This document shows positions 1 to 10,037 of a stretch of DNA of 64,000 nucleotides, in pieces (the first letter of the stretch is position 1; each line of letters starts with the position of its first letter). Source of the DNA: an uncultured Erythrobacter sp. GTDB lineage: Bacteria; Pseudomonadota; Alphaproteobacteria; Sphingomonadales; Sphingomonadaceae. The notes beneath the pieces are model-generated. The model was given only the letters and a program-made list of their open reading frames with translations, had not been told where the DNA came from and searched no databases. The stretch covers positions 744,001 through 808,000 of the forward strand of contig CANMZA010000001.1 of the NCBI GenBank assembly GCA_947502305.1, read 5' to 3'. A program made the position numbers and the translations under genes.

Positions 1-1
1 A

Positions 2-850
2 TTGCAATGGATCCTGCGCAATGATCACGTCGAAACTGCGATTGTTTTTTCGAACAAGAAAACGATGGTCCGCGAGCTGAACAAGAAATTGCAGAGCGAT
101 GGTTTCCGCAGCGGAGAGATCCATGGCGATATTGATCAGAACACGCGTCAGAAAGAGTTGGAGCGGTTTAAGTCGGGCGATATCAATATATTGGTTGCCT
201 CTGACGTTGCCGCGCGCGGGCTCGACATCAAAGGTGTGAGCCACGTGTTCAACTATGACACGCCGTGGCACCCGGATGATTATGTCCACCGGATTGGCCG
301 GACAGGCCGCGCCGGGGCCAAAGGGCGCGCTTTTACATTCGTGACCAAATCGGATGCCGAGGCGATCGACAATGTCGAAAAACTGACGGGCAATAAGATC
401 AAAGTGTTCGGCAAAGACGACGTGCGCGTCGAATTGGCCGATCCGGCGGCAAAATCTGGCGGCAAGCGAGCGGCGAAGTCCGACGACAGCAAGCAGGCTG
501 ACGATCAGGAGCGCGGGGAAAGCCGTGAGGAAAAACCGCGCCGTTCGCGCAGCCGCAAACGCGATGATGGCCAAGAGGCAGAACAACGCGAGCGCAAACC
601 GCGCCGTGCTCGTGGTGATCGTGCTCGCGGTGATGAAAAACGCGATGAAGCTGGACGCGATGAAGGTGGCCGTGATGAGAAGCCCCGCGAGGAGCAACCT
701 CGCGAAGAGGCACCGCGTGAAGACCGTTCAGAAGCCAAGCCAGAGCGCAAACCGCGTTCGCGTTCGCGCAATCAGGACGATACGCCCGTACCAGCGGGCG
801 AGTGGAACGGGCCAAAACCGGGTTTTCTCGACATGGGTTTTAAGGAATAA
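2..850 (+). CDS. DEAD-box ATP-dependent RNA helicase, C-terminal part (5' end outside window)
   Basis: Only the second RecA-like helicase domain is present. The conserved VASDVAARGLDI (motif V) and HRIGRTGRAG (motif VI) are intact; the Q motif, Walker A and DEAD box must lie upstream of the window. After the helicase core comes a tail of roughly 130 residues made of Arg/Glu/Asp-rich repeats (RDE, REE, RSRSR), as in RhlE-like enzymes, which probably gives non-specific RNA binding. Such helicases remodel ribosomal or mRNA duplexes in the cytoplasm. The reading frame is open at the left edge, so the true start is unknown. Confidence 0.93.
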   Translation: MQWILRNDHVETAIVFSNKKTMVRELNKKLQSDGFRSGEIHGDIDQNTRQKELERFKSGDINILVASDVAARGLDIKGVSHVFNYDTPWHPDDYVHRIGRTGRAGAKGRAFTFVTKSDAEAIDNVEKLTGNKIKVFGKDDVRVELADPAAKSGGKRAAKSDDSKQADDQERGESREEKPRRSRSRKRDDGQEAEQRERKPRRARGDRARGDEKRDEAGRDEGGRDEKPREEQPREEAPREDRSEAKPERKPRSRSRNQDDTPVPAGEWNGPKPGFLDMGFKE

Positions 851-872
851 CGCTCCTACGAGCGTTTAGAGT

Positions 873-1400
873 TTAAGGAACCGCGATTGCGTGGGCGATC
901 ATGCGGTTTCCTTCAAACACCGCCCGGTCCTCCACATTCGTGTCATCGACAAAGACGAAGTCGAAAACACCGTCATTGTCGCTGTCTTTGTGCAGCATCA
1001 CAATGAACATATCGCCTGTATCAGGCGCAGGGTTGATTGTGATTGCGACATCCTTGTTCGTGCCGCTTTCCACAAATGTGTATCCGGCGACGTAGTCGCC
1101 ATTGGGCTGCCCGCCGATAAATGGATGCATCACGAGCCAGCCATCGCCATCAATATGCACTTCTGAAAAGGTGAGCGTCGTGCCGTCACCGCGCCGGATG
1201 GCGGCGCGGTCTTGGGTGATCCGCTGCTCAGTGTAGGTTTTGGTCTCAGCGCTGCGGGTTACGTCATCCGCGATGATCCAATTCGCCTCACCATTGCCGA
1301 GGGTCACGCCGCTCGGGGCGGGTTCTTCTTGGGCGATTGCGCTGGGGGAGAGTGCGATGGCACCCAAAATCGCGCCTGTTATTACCGTCCGAATTCCCAT
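873..1400 (-). CDS. Exported protein of unknown function (possibly DUF7282-like)
   Basis: 175 residues starting with a clear signal peptide (hydrophobic core then AIAQ-E near residue 24). The mature part looks like a beta-sandwich with repeated WLVMHP, DYVAGYTFVESG and DSDNDGVFDFVF-type strands; the acidic DSDNDG stretch could bind calcium. It resembles small secreted domains of the DUF7282 type, but that is recalled by pattern only. A GGGAG ribosome binding site lies about 6 bases before the ATG. It converges on the helicase gene to its left. Function is unknown. Confidence 0.75.
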   Translation of the reverse strand: MGIRTVITGAILGAIALSPSAIAQEEPAPSGVTLGNGEANWIIADDVTRSAETKTYTEQRITQDRAAIRRGDGTTLTFSEVHIDGDGWLVMHPFIGGQPNGDYVAGYTFVESGTNKDVAITINPAPDTGDMFIVMLHKDSDNDGVFDFVFVDDTNVEDRAVFEGNRMIAHAIAVP

Positions 1401-1486
1401 TTTTCGCTCCCGCTCAATCTGTGTCGGCGCAAGACTGGCATATTCTTACTCTTAGCGAAAGCGTGCCAAATTAATCGCGGCCAATC

Positions 1487-2437
1487 CTATTGCGAGGCGG
1501 CTTCTGGAAGAGGCGAGGGGAAAGCAGGGCGCGAAGCGGTGATCGGCCCGACCCAGAAATAGCCATCGTAATTCTCGCGGCTTGCCAGCGACAAGAACGG
1601 CTTTTCGTCCATATTGCCGCCAAATTCGCCCGTACCGCTTTGTTCGCTCGCGCCGCATTGAATGGCATCGGCGGGGACGGGGCGGCCCGGAACGAACACG
1701 AAATCGGCGCGCGGATAGCAGCTCCAGGATGATCCGCCCGCATGCCACATGCGCAGGCTGATGACGGGGCCATATTCGCGCAGTCGCATCGCCATTGGCT
1801 CAAAAGTGATGCCCGCCATCGTGACCGCCGCCGTTTGCGCATGAAGCGAGCCGACCAAGACGATCACAAAATCATACTCGCCATCCCGCGCAGCATTGGC
1901 GATATTTTCTGCCTGCGCGGCCTCGTGCGGCCCTTGTCCTGGTAAATCGGCAAAGCGCGCGCGTTGTTCATCATCGCGCGCGCCGTTAAAGGCGACGACA
2001 TCAATCGCCGCGCCGTCAGATTTGAGGCGGTGAAGATGCGTCACAAGCGCCAACATTGCTTCGCTTGCCACGCCGTCTTCACGCCCAATCCAGCCGCCTT
2101 GTGCAACAGTTGCGCGAAAATGCGAGGGTGGGCCGTCCCATGCGGCTTGCCATGCGAGGTTGTGCATGGCCCTAAACTCTGCGGCGAACAGAACGCGCTT
2201 GCCGTCCTTTGCTAAGGCGCAGATCAGCGACTGAACGAGAGCGGGCGCCTGAGTGGTTCCGTGGGTTTCGCCAAAGACCACAAATTGCGGAGACGCCGCC
2301 GCAATGCCGCGCCAACCATCCGGTTTTACGCAATCGGGCGGACCATTTTCATTCGCGGCATTCAAGCCGGAAAGCGGGAGTAGCAGAGCGGCGGCGGCCA
2401 AAAGGCGCAAAATCTGATGTGAAATCTGCCCAACCAT
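1487..2437 (-). CDS. Exported EreA/ChaN-like protein
   Basis: 316 residues with an N-terminal signal peptide ending near LSGLNAAN. The mature protein begins with FGETHGT around residue 57 and carries LVGSLHA about 140 residues later, the paired signatures of the EreA/ChaN/TIKI superfamily, which includes erythromycin esterase, haem-binding ChaN and metal-dependent peptidases. The exact reaction cannot be deduced. Several cysteines in the second half may form disulfides, fitting a periplasmic location. It lies 12 bases downstream of the UvrD-like helicase gene on the same strand, so it may be cotranscribed. Confidence 0.72.
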   Translation of the reverse strand: MVGQISHQILRLLAAAALLLPLSGLNAANENGPPDCVKPDGWRGIAAASPQFVVFGETHGTTQAPALVQSLICALAKDGKRVLFAAEFRAMHNLAWQAAWDGPPSHFRATVAQGGWIGREDGVASEAMLALVTHLHRLKSDGAAIDVVAFNGARDDEQRARFADLPGQGPHEAAQAENIANAARDGEYDFVIVLVGSLHAQTAAVTMAGITFEPMAMRLREYGPVISLRMWHAGGSSWSCYPRADFVFVPGRPVPADAIQCGASEQSGTGEFGGNMDEKPFLSLASRENYDGYFWVGPITASRPAFPSPLPEAASQ

Positions 2438-2449
2438 CGCGCCGTCCGC

Positions 2450-4777
2450 TTACCCCGCCAAAGTCACAAAACTATCGATCACGCGCTTCTCGCCGGCTTC
2501 TTCAAACTGGATTGTCAGCTTGTTGCCTTCCTGATCGATCACGCATCCTGTGCCAAATTTCGCATGTTCAACCATCGCGCCAATGCGCACGTCGCTGCGC
2601 GGTTTTGCGGCGAAGCTGGCGGCGGAGCGGCCCGGTTCGGTCAGGCGTTTTTGCTGCGTATCATATCCCGCCGCCACGCCGCGTTGCCAACCGGGGCCGC
2701 GTGTTTCGGCGCGCGCCGGGCGATCACGGGCGACATGCGCGAACGGGTCCTCGTTTTCAGACCAATTGGCCCGCCACAGGGATGCGCCGCCGGTCATCGT
2801 GCTTTCTTGCTCGATGTGATCCTCAGGCAATTCTTCGATGAAGCGAGAGGGGATTGAACTGGTCCATTGCCCGTAAATCCGCCGGTTCGCCGCGTGCAAA
2901 ATAATGCAGCGCCGCCGCGCGCGGGTAATCGCCACATAAGCAAGGCGGCGTTCTTCTTCGAGGCTCGCCAGACCCCCTTCGTCAATCGCGCGTTGACTGG
3001 GGAAGACGCCTTCTTCCCAGCCGACGCAAAACACATTGTCGAACTCAAGTCCTTTGGCCGCGTGGATCGTCATGATCGTGACCGTATCTTCGCCGTCGCC
3101 CCGGTCATTATCCATGACCAGCGATACGTGTTCGAGAAAATCGCCCAGCGTTTCATACTCTTCCATCGCGCGGGCGAGTTCTGAGAGGTTTTCGGATCGT
3201 CCGGCGCTTTCGGGGCTGCGATCATTCGACAGCATCGCGTTATAGCCGCTTTCATCCAGCACCAGCCGCAGCAAATCCGCCGGGGTCATCGCCTCCGCCG
3301 CCTCTCTCCAGCCCAAGAATGATCGCAGCAAGCCGCCGATTGTGTTCGCCGCGCGCGCGGGCAATTCATCGCTATCGGCCAATTGCAAAGAGGCCGCAGC
3401 CAGCGGCATCCCCGTGGCGCGCGCATGTTGGTGCATTTTTTCCAAAGTTTTGGAGCCGAGCCCGCGTTTGGGTTGGTTATAAATCCGCTCAAAGGCGAGA
3501 TCATCTTGCGGCTGAGCGATCACCCGCAAATAGGCCAAAGCATCGCGAATCTCGGCGCGCTCATAGAAACGGAAACCCCCGATAATCCGGTAATTTACGC
3601 CGATTTGGATAAACCGGTCCTCAAATTCGCGCGTCTGATATTGCGCGCGCACAAGGATCGCGACCCGGTCAAGCGGCGCGCCTTCGCGCTCCAGCCGCTC
3701 AATCTCTTCGCCCACCCGCCGTGCTTCTTCGGGGGCATCCCACACGCCGATCACGCTGACTTTGTCGCCGCCATTAACCTCCGTCCACAGCGTCTTTTCA
3801 TGGCGTTCGCTATTCGCCCGGATCAGGCCCGATGCCGCGCCCAAAATATCCGGGGTGGAACGGTAATTCTGTTCCAGCCGCACGACATGTGCGCCGGGAA
3901 AATCCTTTTCAAACCGTAGGATATTGGCGACTTCTGCGCCGCGCCATGAATAGATGGATTGATCATCATCGCCGACCACGCAGATGTTTTTATGCGCCTG
4001 CGCCAGCAGCCTTAGCCATAGATATTGGACCGCATTCGTGTCCTGATATTCATCCACCAAAATGTATTTATAGCGCTGCTGATACTCCGCCAGAATATCG
4101 TTATTCGCGCGAAAAATATTGAGCACATGCAGCATCAAATCGCCGAAATCGCAGGCATTCAGCGCCTTCATCCGGTCCTGATACAGCCCGTAAAACTCGC
4201 GGCCCCGGCCATTGGCGAAAGCCTCACTCTCGCCCGCATCCAGATCAGCGGGGTTGAGGCCGCGATTTTTCCAGCGATCAATCAAGCCCGCCAGCTGTTT
4301 CGGCGTCCAGCGTTTGGGGTCTTCATCGTTTTCGATGATCAGCTGTTTCAGCAATCGCAGCTGATCATCGGTATCAATGATCGTGTAATTCGATTTTAGG
4401 CCGACCATTTCAGCATGGCGGCGCAGCATTTTGGCGCAAATCGAATGGAACGTGCCCAGCCATTGCAGCCCCTCGCTGCTTGGTCCCAAATGTCCGGCAA
4501 CGCGTTCTCGCATCTCGCGTGCGGCTTTGTTGGTAAAGGTCACGCATAATATCTGACTTGGCCAGGCGCGGCGGGTCGCCACCAAATGCGCGAGCCGAGC
4601 GGTGAGGGCGGCGGTCTTGCCTGTCCCCGCACCCGCGAGCATCAAAACCGGCCCTTCTGTGGTGAGCACGGCGTCACGTTGCGGCGCGTTTAGCTGCGCG
4701 GCGTAAGCGGGCACCGTTTCATCATGCGAACCAGAAGCAGGCGGCGCGCCGGCGGGGAGGGTGTTGTTATGACTCAT
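2450..4777 (-). CDS. UvrD/PcrA-family 3'-5' DNA helicase
   Basis: Superfamily 1A helicase used in nucleotide excision or mismatch repair and in clearing recombination intermediates. Walker A AGAGTGKT lies near residue 50, motif II is VDEYQDTN, motif III GDDDQSIYSWRGA, and the C-terminal motifs (TIHAAKGLEF, YVAITRAR) are all present, so the enzyme looks complete at 775 residues. The frame is open 23 codons further upstream, but the ATG at 4777 (MSHNN) was preferred because homologues begin just before the NAPQRDAV motif. No strong ribosome binding site is visible at either start. uvrD versus pcrA naming is not decidable from sequence alone. Confidence 0.93.
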   Translation of the reverse strand: MSHNNTLPAGAPPASGSHDETVPAYAAQLNAPQRDAVLTTEGPVLMLAGAGTGKTAALTARLAHLVATRRAWPSQILCVTFTNKAAREMRERVAGHLGPSSEGLQWLGTFHSICAKMLRRHAEMVGLKSNYTIIDTDDQLRLLKQLIIENDEDPKRWTPKQLAGLIDRWKNRGLNPADLDAGESEAFANGRGREFYGLYQDRMKALNACDFGDLMLHVLNIFRANNDILAEYQQRYKYILVDEYQDTNAVQYLWLRLLAQAHKNICVVGDDDQSIYSWRGAEVANILRFEKDFPGAHVVRLEQNYRSTPDILGAASGLIRANSERHEKTLWTEVNGGDKVSVIGVWDAPEEARRVGEEIERLEREGAPLDRVAILVRAQYQTREFEDRFIQIGVNYRIIGGFRFYERAEIRDALAYLRVIAQPQDDLAFERIYNQPKRGLGSKTLEKMHQHARATGMPLAAASLQLADSDELPARAANTIGGLLRSFLGWREAAEAMTPADLLRLVLDESGYNAMLSNDRSPESAGRSENLSELARAMEEYETLGDFLEHVSLVMDNDRGDGEDTVTIMTIHAAKGLEFDNVFCVGWEEGVFPSQRAIDEGGLASLEEERRLAYVAITRARRRCIILHAANRRIYGQWTSSIPSRFIEELPEDHIEQESTMTGGASLWRANWSENEDPFAHVARDRPARAETRGPGWQRGVAAGYDTQQKRLTEPGRSAASFAAKPRSDVRIGAMVEHAKFGTGCVIDQEGNKLTIQFEEAGEKRVIDSFVTLAG

Positions 4778-5122
4778 AATATTACGCGAACAAATATAGA
4801 ACAAATGGGAAGGTTGCAACATCGCACAATGCGCGGGCGGGCGCACCTATTGGCGGCGCGCCAGTCCCCCGTTTTGAGTCCCCCGTTCACGGCAATTTTT
4901 GCCGCCAACGCCAATGCAATTTTCGCCTGATCGCGTTTTCAGGGCACCTCTCGCTGGCCTGTGCGTGATGCGCGGTGCAGGGGCGGCGCGGGGCTATCAA
5001 CATATTGGAATAGCTGTCATTTACCAATGCGCAGCGGTCAAAAGGGAACGTTTGGCCGCCTGCAATCGCGTTCGTTCATGCCTTAACATTTGGCCATCCC
5101 CGGCCGCAAAGGAGAACCCCCA
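4778..5122. other. Intergenic region between divergent genes
   Basis: About 345 bases separating the UvrD-like helicase gene (leftward) from the small exported protein gene (rightward). It should hold both promoters. The stretch 4781-4805 before the helicase is AT-rich. No RNA gene, strong hairpin or convincing coding sequence was seen. Confidence 0.5.
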
Positions 5123-5524
5123 ATGCGTATTTCCCATCTCTATCTGTTTGGCGTTGCGATTGTGACAGTCGGCGTGGTCGCCGCCGCGCCCAGTGCTGCA
5201 CAAAGCCCCCTCCAAACCGCCACCCAAACCGCCGCGAATCCCGCAAAAGCGATAACCACTGTCGCTATGCAAGAAGAAGGCGAATTGACGGCCGAGCAGC
5301 AGGCAGAATTCAGCTCTTGGCCAACCGAGCAGCAGGCCGCTTATGAATTGTGGCCGGCCGAGACAAAGGCGTATTTCTGGTCGCTAACCCCGCCGCGTCA
5401 AATGCTGTTTTGGCGTTTAACGGATGAGGACAAGATTTCTCTCACCGCGATGACTGGCCCGGAACGTGACGCCGCCTGGGATCAAATCGAAAGCCGTGCA
5501 ACGACGCCGCCCTCTGACGGTTGA
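5123..5524 (+). CDS. Small exported protein of unknown function
   Basis: 133 residues. An AAAGGAG ribosome binding site 7-13 bases before the ATG at 5123 decides the start over an ATG-like codon 33 bases upstream. The N-terminus is a signal peptide ending in SAAQS. The mature protein is acidic at first, then rich in Trp and Pro with the pattern SWPTEQQAAYELWP...YFWSLTPP, suggestive of a short helical repeat. Similar W/P-patterned exported proteins are common in sphingomonads, but I do not know a function. Confidence 0.75.
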   Translation: MRISHLYLFGVAIVTVGVVAAAPSAAQSPLQTATQTAANPAKAITTVAMQEEGELTAEQQAEFSSWPTEQQAAYELWPAETKAYFWSLTPPRQMLFWRLTDEDKISLTAMTGPERDAAWDQIESRATTPPSDG

Positions 5525-5572
5525 TCTAAGCAGCTGATGTCATCACGCGCCATGCTCCCACGTCTTTGGTGG

Positions 5573-6187
5573 TCAAGCGGGGAGGTCGCCATGCCCATCT
5601 GGTGCTGAGGGCTCTGGCGTGTCGGCGTGTGTTTCGGCGGGGGCAGGTTCGCGGCGTAACAGCGTGAGCCTGCCCTTGCCGATTTTGCGAGAGCTTTCGA
5701 TGGTGAAGCCTTTTACCTCGACCTCTTCGTTAAATGCCGTTTCCACCGCGATCCATGTCGCATCCGAAATCCAACCGAGCCTCAACAACCGGTCAAGCGC
5801 CACTTCGCCCGCGCCGGTGCGGTATGGCGGGTCGAGCAGCAAGACATCGACAGGCTCCCGCGCGGCGCGCATTTGCATGACCGATCCGGTTTCCACCGTC
5901 GCCCGGTCGCGCACGCCAAATGCGGCGAGATTGGCGCGGATCACATCCACGGCGGCGCGGTCTTGTTCGACAAACAGGCAATGCGCGGCGCCGCGTGACA
6001 GCGCCTCAATCCCCAGCGCACCAGATCCAGCGAACAAATCCGCGACGCGCAATTCGTCAAAACTGCCAAGGCGGCTGGTGAGCATTGAAAACAGCGTTTC
6101 GCGGGTGCGGTCAGCCGTGGGCCGGGTCGCGTCGCCTTTGGGTGCCGACAATTTGCGGCCGCCCCATTCGCCAGAGATCACTCTCAT
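5573..6187 (-). CDS. rsmD: 16S rRNA (guanine966-N2)-methyltransferase RsmD
   Basis: 204 residues. Methylates N2 of G966 in 16S rRNA using S-adenosylmethionine. The SAM-binding motif DLFAGSGALGIEALSRG is at residues 50-66 and the catalytic DPPY at 119-122; the N-terminal RVISG.WGGRKL is typical of the family. The C-terminus carries a short Pro/Glu-rich tail beyond the usual end. The start codon overlaps the stop of the upstream pseudouridine synthase gene (ATGA), so the two rRNA-modification genes are translationally coupled. Confidence 0.95.
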   Translation of the reverse strand: MRVISGEWGGRKLSAPKGDATRPTADRTRETLFSMLTSRLGSFDELRVADLFAGSGALGIEALSRGAAHCLFVEQDRAAVDVIRANLAAFGVRDRATVETGSVMQMRAAREPVDVLLLDPPYRTGAGEVALDRLLRLGWISDATWIAVETAFNEEVEVKGFTIESSRKIGKGRLTLLRREPAPAETHADTPEPSAPDGHGDLPA

Positions 6188-7002
6188 TGATCGTTATCCG
6201 TCTGCCTGCCTGCCTGTTTATTGGCCTGTTTCAGCGTGCTGACAAACCGGTCGAGATCACCTTTGCGGATTCGCGCCGCTTGTCCGCGCGGCAAATCGGC
6301 CAATTCAAACGGGCCATAGGCGGTGCGGATCAGGCGGTTCACCTCCATCCCGAGATATTCGAGCACATTGCGAACCTCGCGGTTTTTCCCCTCGGTTATC
6401 GTCATTTCGATCCATTGATTGCGCGCGCCGGATTTGCCGCTGCCGCGTTCCAGATTGGCGTTGATCGAACCGTACCTTACGCCTTCGATTTCGACACCTT
6501 CGGCCAAATCTTCCAATTGTTCCTGCGACACATCGCCAAAAGCGCGGGCGCGGTAGGTGCGCGGGATGCCGCTGGCGGGCAATTCCATCTTGCGTTTCAA
6601 ACCGCCATCATTGGTAAGCAGCAACAACCCTTCGGTGTTGAGATCGAGCCTGCCGATCGGCATCATGCGCGGTGTGCCCTTTGGCAAGGCATTGACCAGC
6701 GCATCGTAAATCGTCGCGCGGCCAGAAAAATCACGCTCCGCCGTCAACAGCCCGGTGGGTTTGTGGAAAGCGAACAATTGCGAAGGCTCCGCCGGGCCGA
6801 CGGCTTTGCCATCAACGCTGACGCCGCGCAGGGACGTGAGGAACGTCGCGGGTGTCTCGACAATTTTGCCATGCAACGTGATGCGGCCATCGCCGATCAT
6901 CCGTTCTATTTCGCGGCGACTGGCAACGCCAGCGCGGGCGAGCAATTTTGCGATACGGTCGCCCTCGGGGCGATCTTCTGATTGTTTAGGGTTTGTGGGC
7001 AT
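6184..7002 (-). CDS. rluB: RsuA/RluB-family rRNA pseudouridine synthase
   Basis: 272 residues. An N-terminal S4 RNA-binding domain (IAKLLARAGVASRREIERMI, about 17-75) precedes the catalytic domain with the family signature GRLDLNTEGLLLLTNDG; the catalytic Asp is residue 120. By similarity it isomerises a uridine in helix 90 of 23S rRNA (RluB), though RluB, RluE, RluF and RsuA are hard to separate by eye. The last ~20 residues are a polar Lys/Gln/Asn tail. It is cotranscribed with rsmD downstream, overlapping by 4 bases. Confidence 0.9.
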   Translation of the reverse strand: MPTNPKQSEDRPEGDRIAKLLARAGVASRREIERMIGDGRITLHGKIVETPATFLTSLRGVSVDGKAVGPAEPSQLFAFHKPTGLLTAERDFSGRATIYDALVNALPKGTPRMMPIGRLDLNTEGLLLLTNDGGLKRKMELPASGIPRTYRARAFGDVSQEQLEDLAEGVEIEGVRYGSINANLERGSGKSGARNQWIEMTITEGKNREVRNVLEYLGMEVNRLIRTAYGPFELADLPRGQAARIRKGDLDRFVSTLKQANKQAGRQTDNDQ

Positions 7003-7022
7003 GGCCGCCCTTTAGGCGCTCC

Positions 7023-8216
7023 TCACCGCTCGCTCAATGCCTCGCGCACAATCTCAGCAAATCGCCCGATCCCGCTTTCCAGCGTGCCGAGCGTCAAATC
7101 AGTGATCGCGCCGCTTTCCAAGCCTTGCTGGCCCAATTCTGCGGCGCGGAAATCTTCGCTGGCAAAAACGCCGCCATCCAGCAAATTCCAACTGCGTTCC
7201 CAATGATCGCGCGCTTTGTCCGTCTGGGGCGGCTCTTTGATCAGCATAAAATCCTCCACCAAAGTCAGATTATGCGCCTGCGGCATCAGGGTCATGACGT
7301 TGACGTAATCAGGGCTGGGCACGATCACCGTTCCCGGCAGCAATTGATAGGCGAAGGTCACGACCCGCCGCATTGCTTCCATATCGGACAGGTCGATGCT
7401 CTCCATCTCCTCCAGCCGCCCCACAGCAGAGCGCAAATGCGGCCCGACAACATCGCCCGCGGTTACGCCGTCTTTAAAGAACGGCCCGATCGTATCTGCA
7501 TGCAGACGCGTGACGTGATAACTTTCGAGGAAGGCATCCATGATCAGCTTCCAATTGCCGCGCACCGTATGGGTCTTGCGGCGGAAGAGATGCGCGTCTG
7601 GCATGCCAAAGGCGGCGAAATCCTCGCTGATGGTTTGCGCGTCCCCAAAATCTGCGCCTGATGCAGGGGAAAACCAGATCAACCCGCCTGCCTCTAGGCT
7701 GGGGAGTTCTTTGAGACCGTATGCGCTTTTGTCCATTCCGGGGAAAGTCTCTGGCCGGGGCAGGGCGAACAATTGGCCATCAAGGTTGTATGTCCATGCG
7801 TGATAGGGGCAAACCAGCCGCTTCGCGCATTGGACATCGTTCCCCTCCACCAGCCGTGTGCCGCGATGCTGGCACACATTCAGGAACACATGCGCCGTCC
7901 CGTCCGCGTCGCGGGTGATCAGCAAAGGGCGGCCCGAGGCATCATGCGGCACGGCCATGCCGGGTTCGGGCAATAATGCGCTGGGCACCAACACTTGCGC
8001 CAAACGGTCAAACAGGGCCTCTTTCTCTGCCGCGAATTGATCCGGGTCGGTGTAATTGGTCGCCGGGACGGTGGTAATCCGATCTGCTGGCCGGGATCGG
8101 CCATCGCGGATCGCCTCTGCCAGAGCCAATTGGCCGCCCGTGGCTCTAGGTTTTGCACTGGGCGTTGTTCCGGGTGTTGCGCGCAAATTGGGTAAATCTG
8201 TTGCGTCTGCGTTCAT
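7023..8216 (-). CDS. Rieske-type ring-hydroxylating oxygenase, alpha subunit
   Basis: 397 residues from the ATG at 8216, chosen because an AGGGAAG ribosome binding site precedes it; the frame is open 58 codons further but that part looks non-coding. The Rieske [2Fe-2S] ligands are C115, H117, C136 and H139. The catalytic domain has the mononuclear iron ligands H234 and H239 in ESYHVTRLH. No ferredoxin, reductase or beta-subunit gene is adjacent, so electrons must come from elsewhere. Substrate unknown; aromatic acids or quaternary amines are typical for the family. Confidence 0.9.
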   Translation of the reverse strand: MNADATDLPNLRATPGTTPSAKPRATGGQLALAEAIRDGRSRPADRITTVPATNYTDPDQFAAEKEALFDRLAQVLVPSALLPEPGMAVPHDASGRPLLITRDADGTAHVFLNVCQHRGTRLVEGNDVQCAKRLVCPYHAWTYNLDGQLFALPRPETFPGMDKSAYGLKELPSLEAGGLIWFSPASGADFGDAQTISEDFAAFGMPDAHLFRRKTHTVRGNWKLIMDAFLESYHVTRLHADTIGPFFKDGVTAGDVVGPHLRSAVGRLEEMESIDLSDMEAMRRVVTFAYQLLPGTVIVPSPDYVNVMTLMPQAHNLTLVEDFMLIKEPPQTDKARDHWERSWNLLDGGVFASEDFRAAELGQQGLESGAITDLTLGTLESGIGRFAEIVREALSER

Positions 8217-8314
8217 TGCGGCTTCCCTATCGGCGGCTTGCAAGGGTAGTGTTGCACAGCTTGGCGCAAACGCAAATGGACCACGAATGAAACTGGCGCG
8301 CCTGCGGAGGAATA

Positions 8315-10027
8315 ATGTCACAAACTGCACCAACTGAGGAAAACCGAATCTCGCGCTGGATGGTGCTGCTTGGATCGCTGCGCCAGCCAAAGACCGGCTT
8401 TATGCTGATCTTCGGTTTTGCCTCCGGCCTGCCTTATGCGTTGTTGCTGGGTACGCTTTATGCGTGGCTGACCGATGCTGAGGTGGATGTCGAAACGATG
8501 GGCGTCTTTTCGCTGATCGGGCTGGCCTATGCGTTTAAATTCTTGTGGTCACCGGCGCTGGACCGGGTGGATGTGCCGTTTTTGCGGCGGCTGGGTAAAC
8601 GCAAACAGTGGATCGTCACCGCGCAATTGATGCTTGGTTTGATTTTGGTCGTGCTGTCCTTCCTTAACCCGCTGACTTCGCTTGGCATGTTCTCTTTGCT
8701 CGCCGGGATTGGTGCATTTGCCAGCGCGACGCAGGATGTTGTGGTTGATGCGTGGCGCGTCGATGTCGCCGATGAAAAAGCGACCATCGATATCCTCTCG
8801 ACCGTCTATCAAATGGGATACCGCACGGCGGCGCTGGTCGGCGGCGCATTGGCGCTGTTCATGGCGGAGCGGCTGGGCTGGCCCGCGGTCTATGCCTCTA
8901 TGGGCGGGATTTTGCTGGTGGTCGGTTTCCTCGGCCTGTTCGCCCCCGATGCAGAACGCAGCGCCGAGGCTATCGCGGATGAACGCAGCAATCTGCTCAC
9001 CCTGCGGGAACCGGGTCAGTTGACGCCGAAGGTCCGCGCCATGGGGCTGGGCGCGGTTGGCGCTTTGTGGCTGTGGGCGCTGGTGACGGTGCTGGTATTT
9101 ATGGTTCGCTCGCTCAATTCCGATCCCGACGCGCGGCCCGACAGCACCGCTTTCGTCAGCACGATGGGGCCCTTGATTGTGATCGCAACGGTGGTGATCC
9201 CCAGCCTTATTGCAGGCTATTTGGAATATCTGCGTAAGAAAGGCCGCCATGTCCTGACCGTGGCGGAACCTGCAACGCGGGCGGCGGATACGGCGCTTGA
9301 TCATGGCTACCGCGCGCTGATCCTGCCTTTGTCAGAGATTATTGGACGGCTGCGCTGGGCTGCGGTTTTGGTGATCGCTTTGGTACTGACCTACCGGATC
9401 ACCGATGCGATTTGGGGCAGTTTTGCCTATCCATTTTACCTCGGCGAGCTGGAATATACCAAGGACGAGGTCGCGATTGCATCGAAATTCTTCGGTGTCG
9501 GCGCATTGCTGGTCGGATTGGCGCTTGGCGGGTTGTTGCTGACGGTGATTGGCCGGATGACGACGCTCACTTTGGGCGCGCTGATCGCGGCGCTGACAAA
9601 CTTGCTCTACGCCGATCTCGCCATTGGCGGCGCGCGGATGCAAGCGGCCAGCGATGCGACCGGCTTTACCTGGCTGACCGGATTGTTCGGCGCGGATGAA
9701 CGTCTGTCGAAATTGATGTTGACGATTGGGATGGAAAACATCGCCGTCGGTATCGCGGGCGCAGCTTTCGTCGCTTACCTCTCCAGCATCGTGGCTAAGG
9801 GATACAGCGCGGTGCAATATGCGCTGCTATCATCGCTGACCTTGCTGGTGGGCACATTGGGGCGGCCAGCTTTGGGTCAAATGATCGAGGAGCGCGGCTA
9901 TTACGACGTGTTTATCCTGACGACGCTGATCGGGCTGTTTGCGGTGTTCTTGTGCCTCGTGGAATGGGTGCGGATTGCGCGGGCAGGCAAAGCCGAAAAC
10001 GCGCCGCCGCCGGAGCCTGAGGTCTAA
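8315..10027 (+). CDS. AmpG-like MFS permease
   Basis: 570 residues, about 12-14 hydrophobic segments. The N-terminal [19 protein letters not shown] is the AmpG signature; the same family includes acetyl-CoA transporters. AmpG imports anhydro-muropeptides released by cell-wall turnover. It is longer than E. coli AmpG (491) owing to a central cytoplasmic insert around 215-345. A strong GGAGGA ribosome binding site precedes the ATG. It is divergent from the Rieske gene and convergent with folC (10 bases between stops). Confidence 0.88.
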   Translation: MSQTAPTEENRISRWMVLLGSLRQPKTGFMLIFGFASGLPYALLLGTLYAWLTDAEVDVETMGVFSLIGLAYAFKFLWSPALDRVDVPFLRRLGKRKQWIVTAQLMLGLILVVLSFLNPLTSLGMFSLLAGIGAFASATQDVVVDAWRVDVADEKATIDILSTVYQMGYRTAALVGGALALFMAERLGWPAVYASMGGILLVVGFLGLFAPDAERSAEAIADERSNLLTLREPGQLTPKVRAMGLGAVGALWLWALVTVLVFMVRSLNSDPDARPDSTAFVSTMGPLIVIATVVIPSLIAGYLEYLRKKGRHVLTVAEPATRAADTALDHGYRALILPLSEIIGRLRWAAVLVIALVLTYRITDAIWGSFAYPFYLGELEYTKDEVAIASKFFGVGALLVGLALGGLLLTVIGRMTTLTLGALIAALTNLLYADLAIGGARMQAASDATGFTWLTGLFGADERLSKLMLTIGMENIAVGIAGAAFVAYLSSIVAKGYSAVQYALLSSLTLLVGTLGRPALGQMIEERGYYDVFILTTLIGLFAVFLCLVEWVRIARAGKAENAPPPEPEV

Positions 10028-10037
10028 AGGCGCTAAG

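Noticed and set aside
6085..6981. 298-codon open frame antisense to rsmD and the pseudouridine synthase gene
   Set aside because: It covers two well-supported genes on the other strand and shows no family signature.
7023..8390. Longer 455-residue version of the Rieske oxygenase
   Set aside because: The extra 58 residues lack homology and the ATG at 8216 has a good ribosome binding site.
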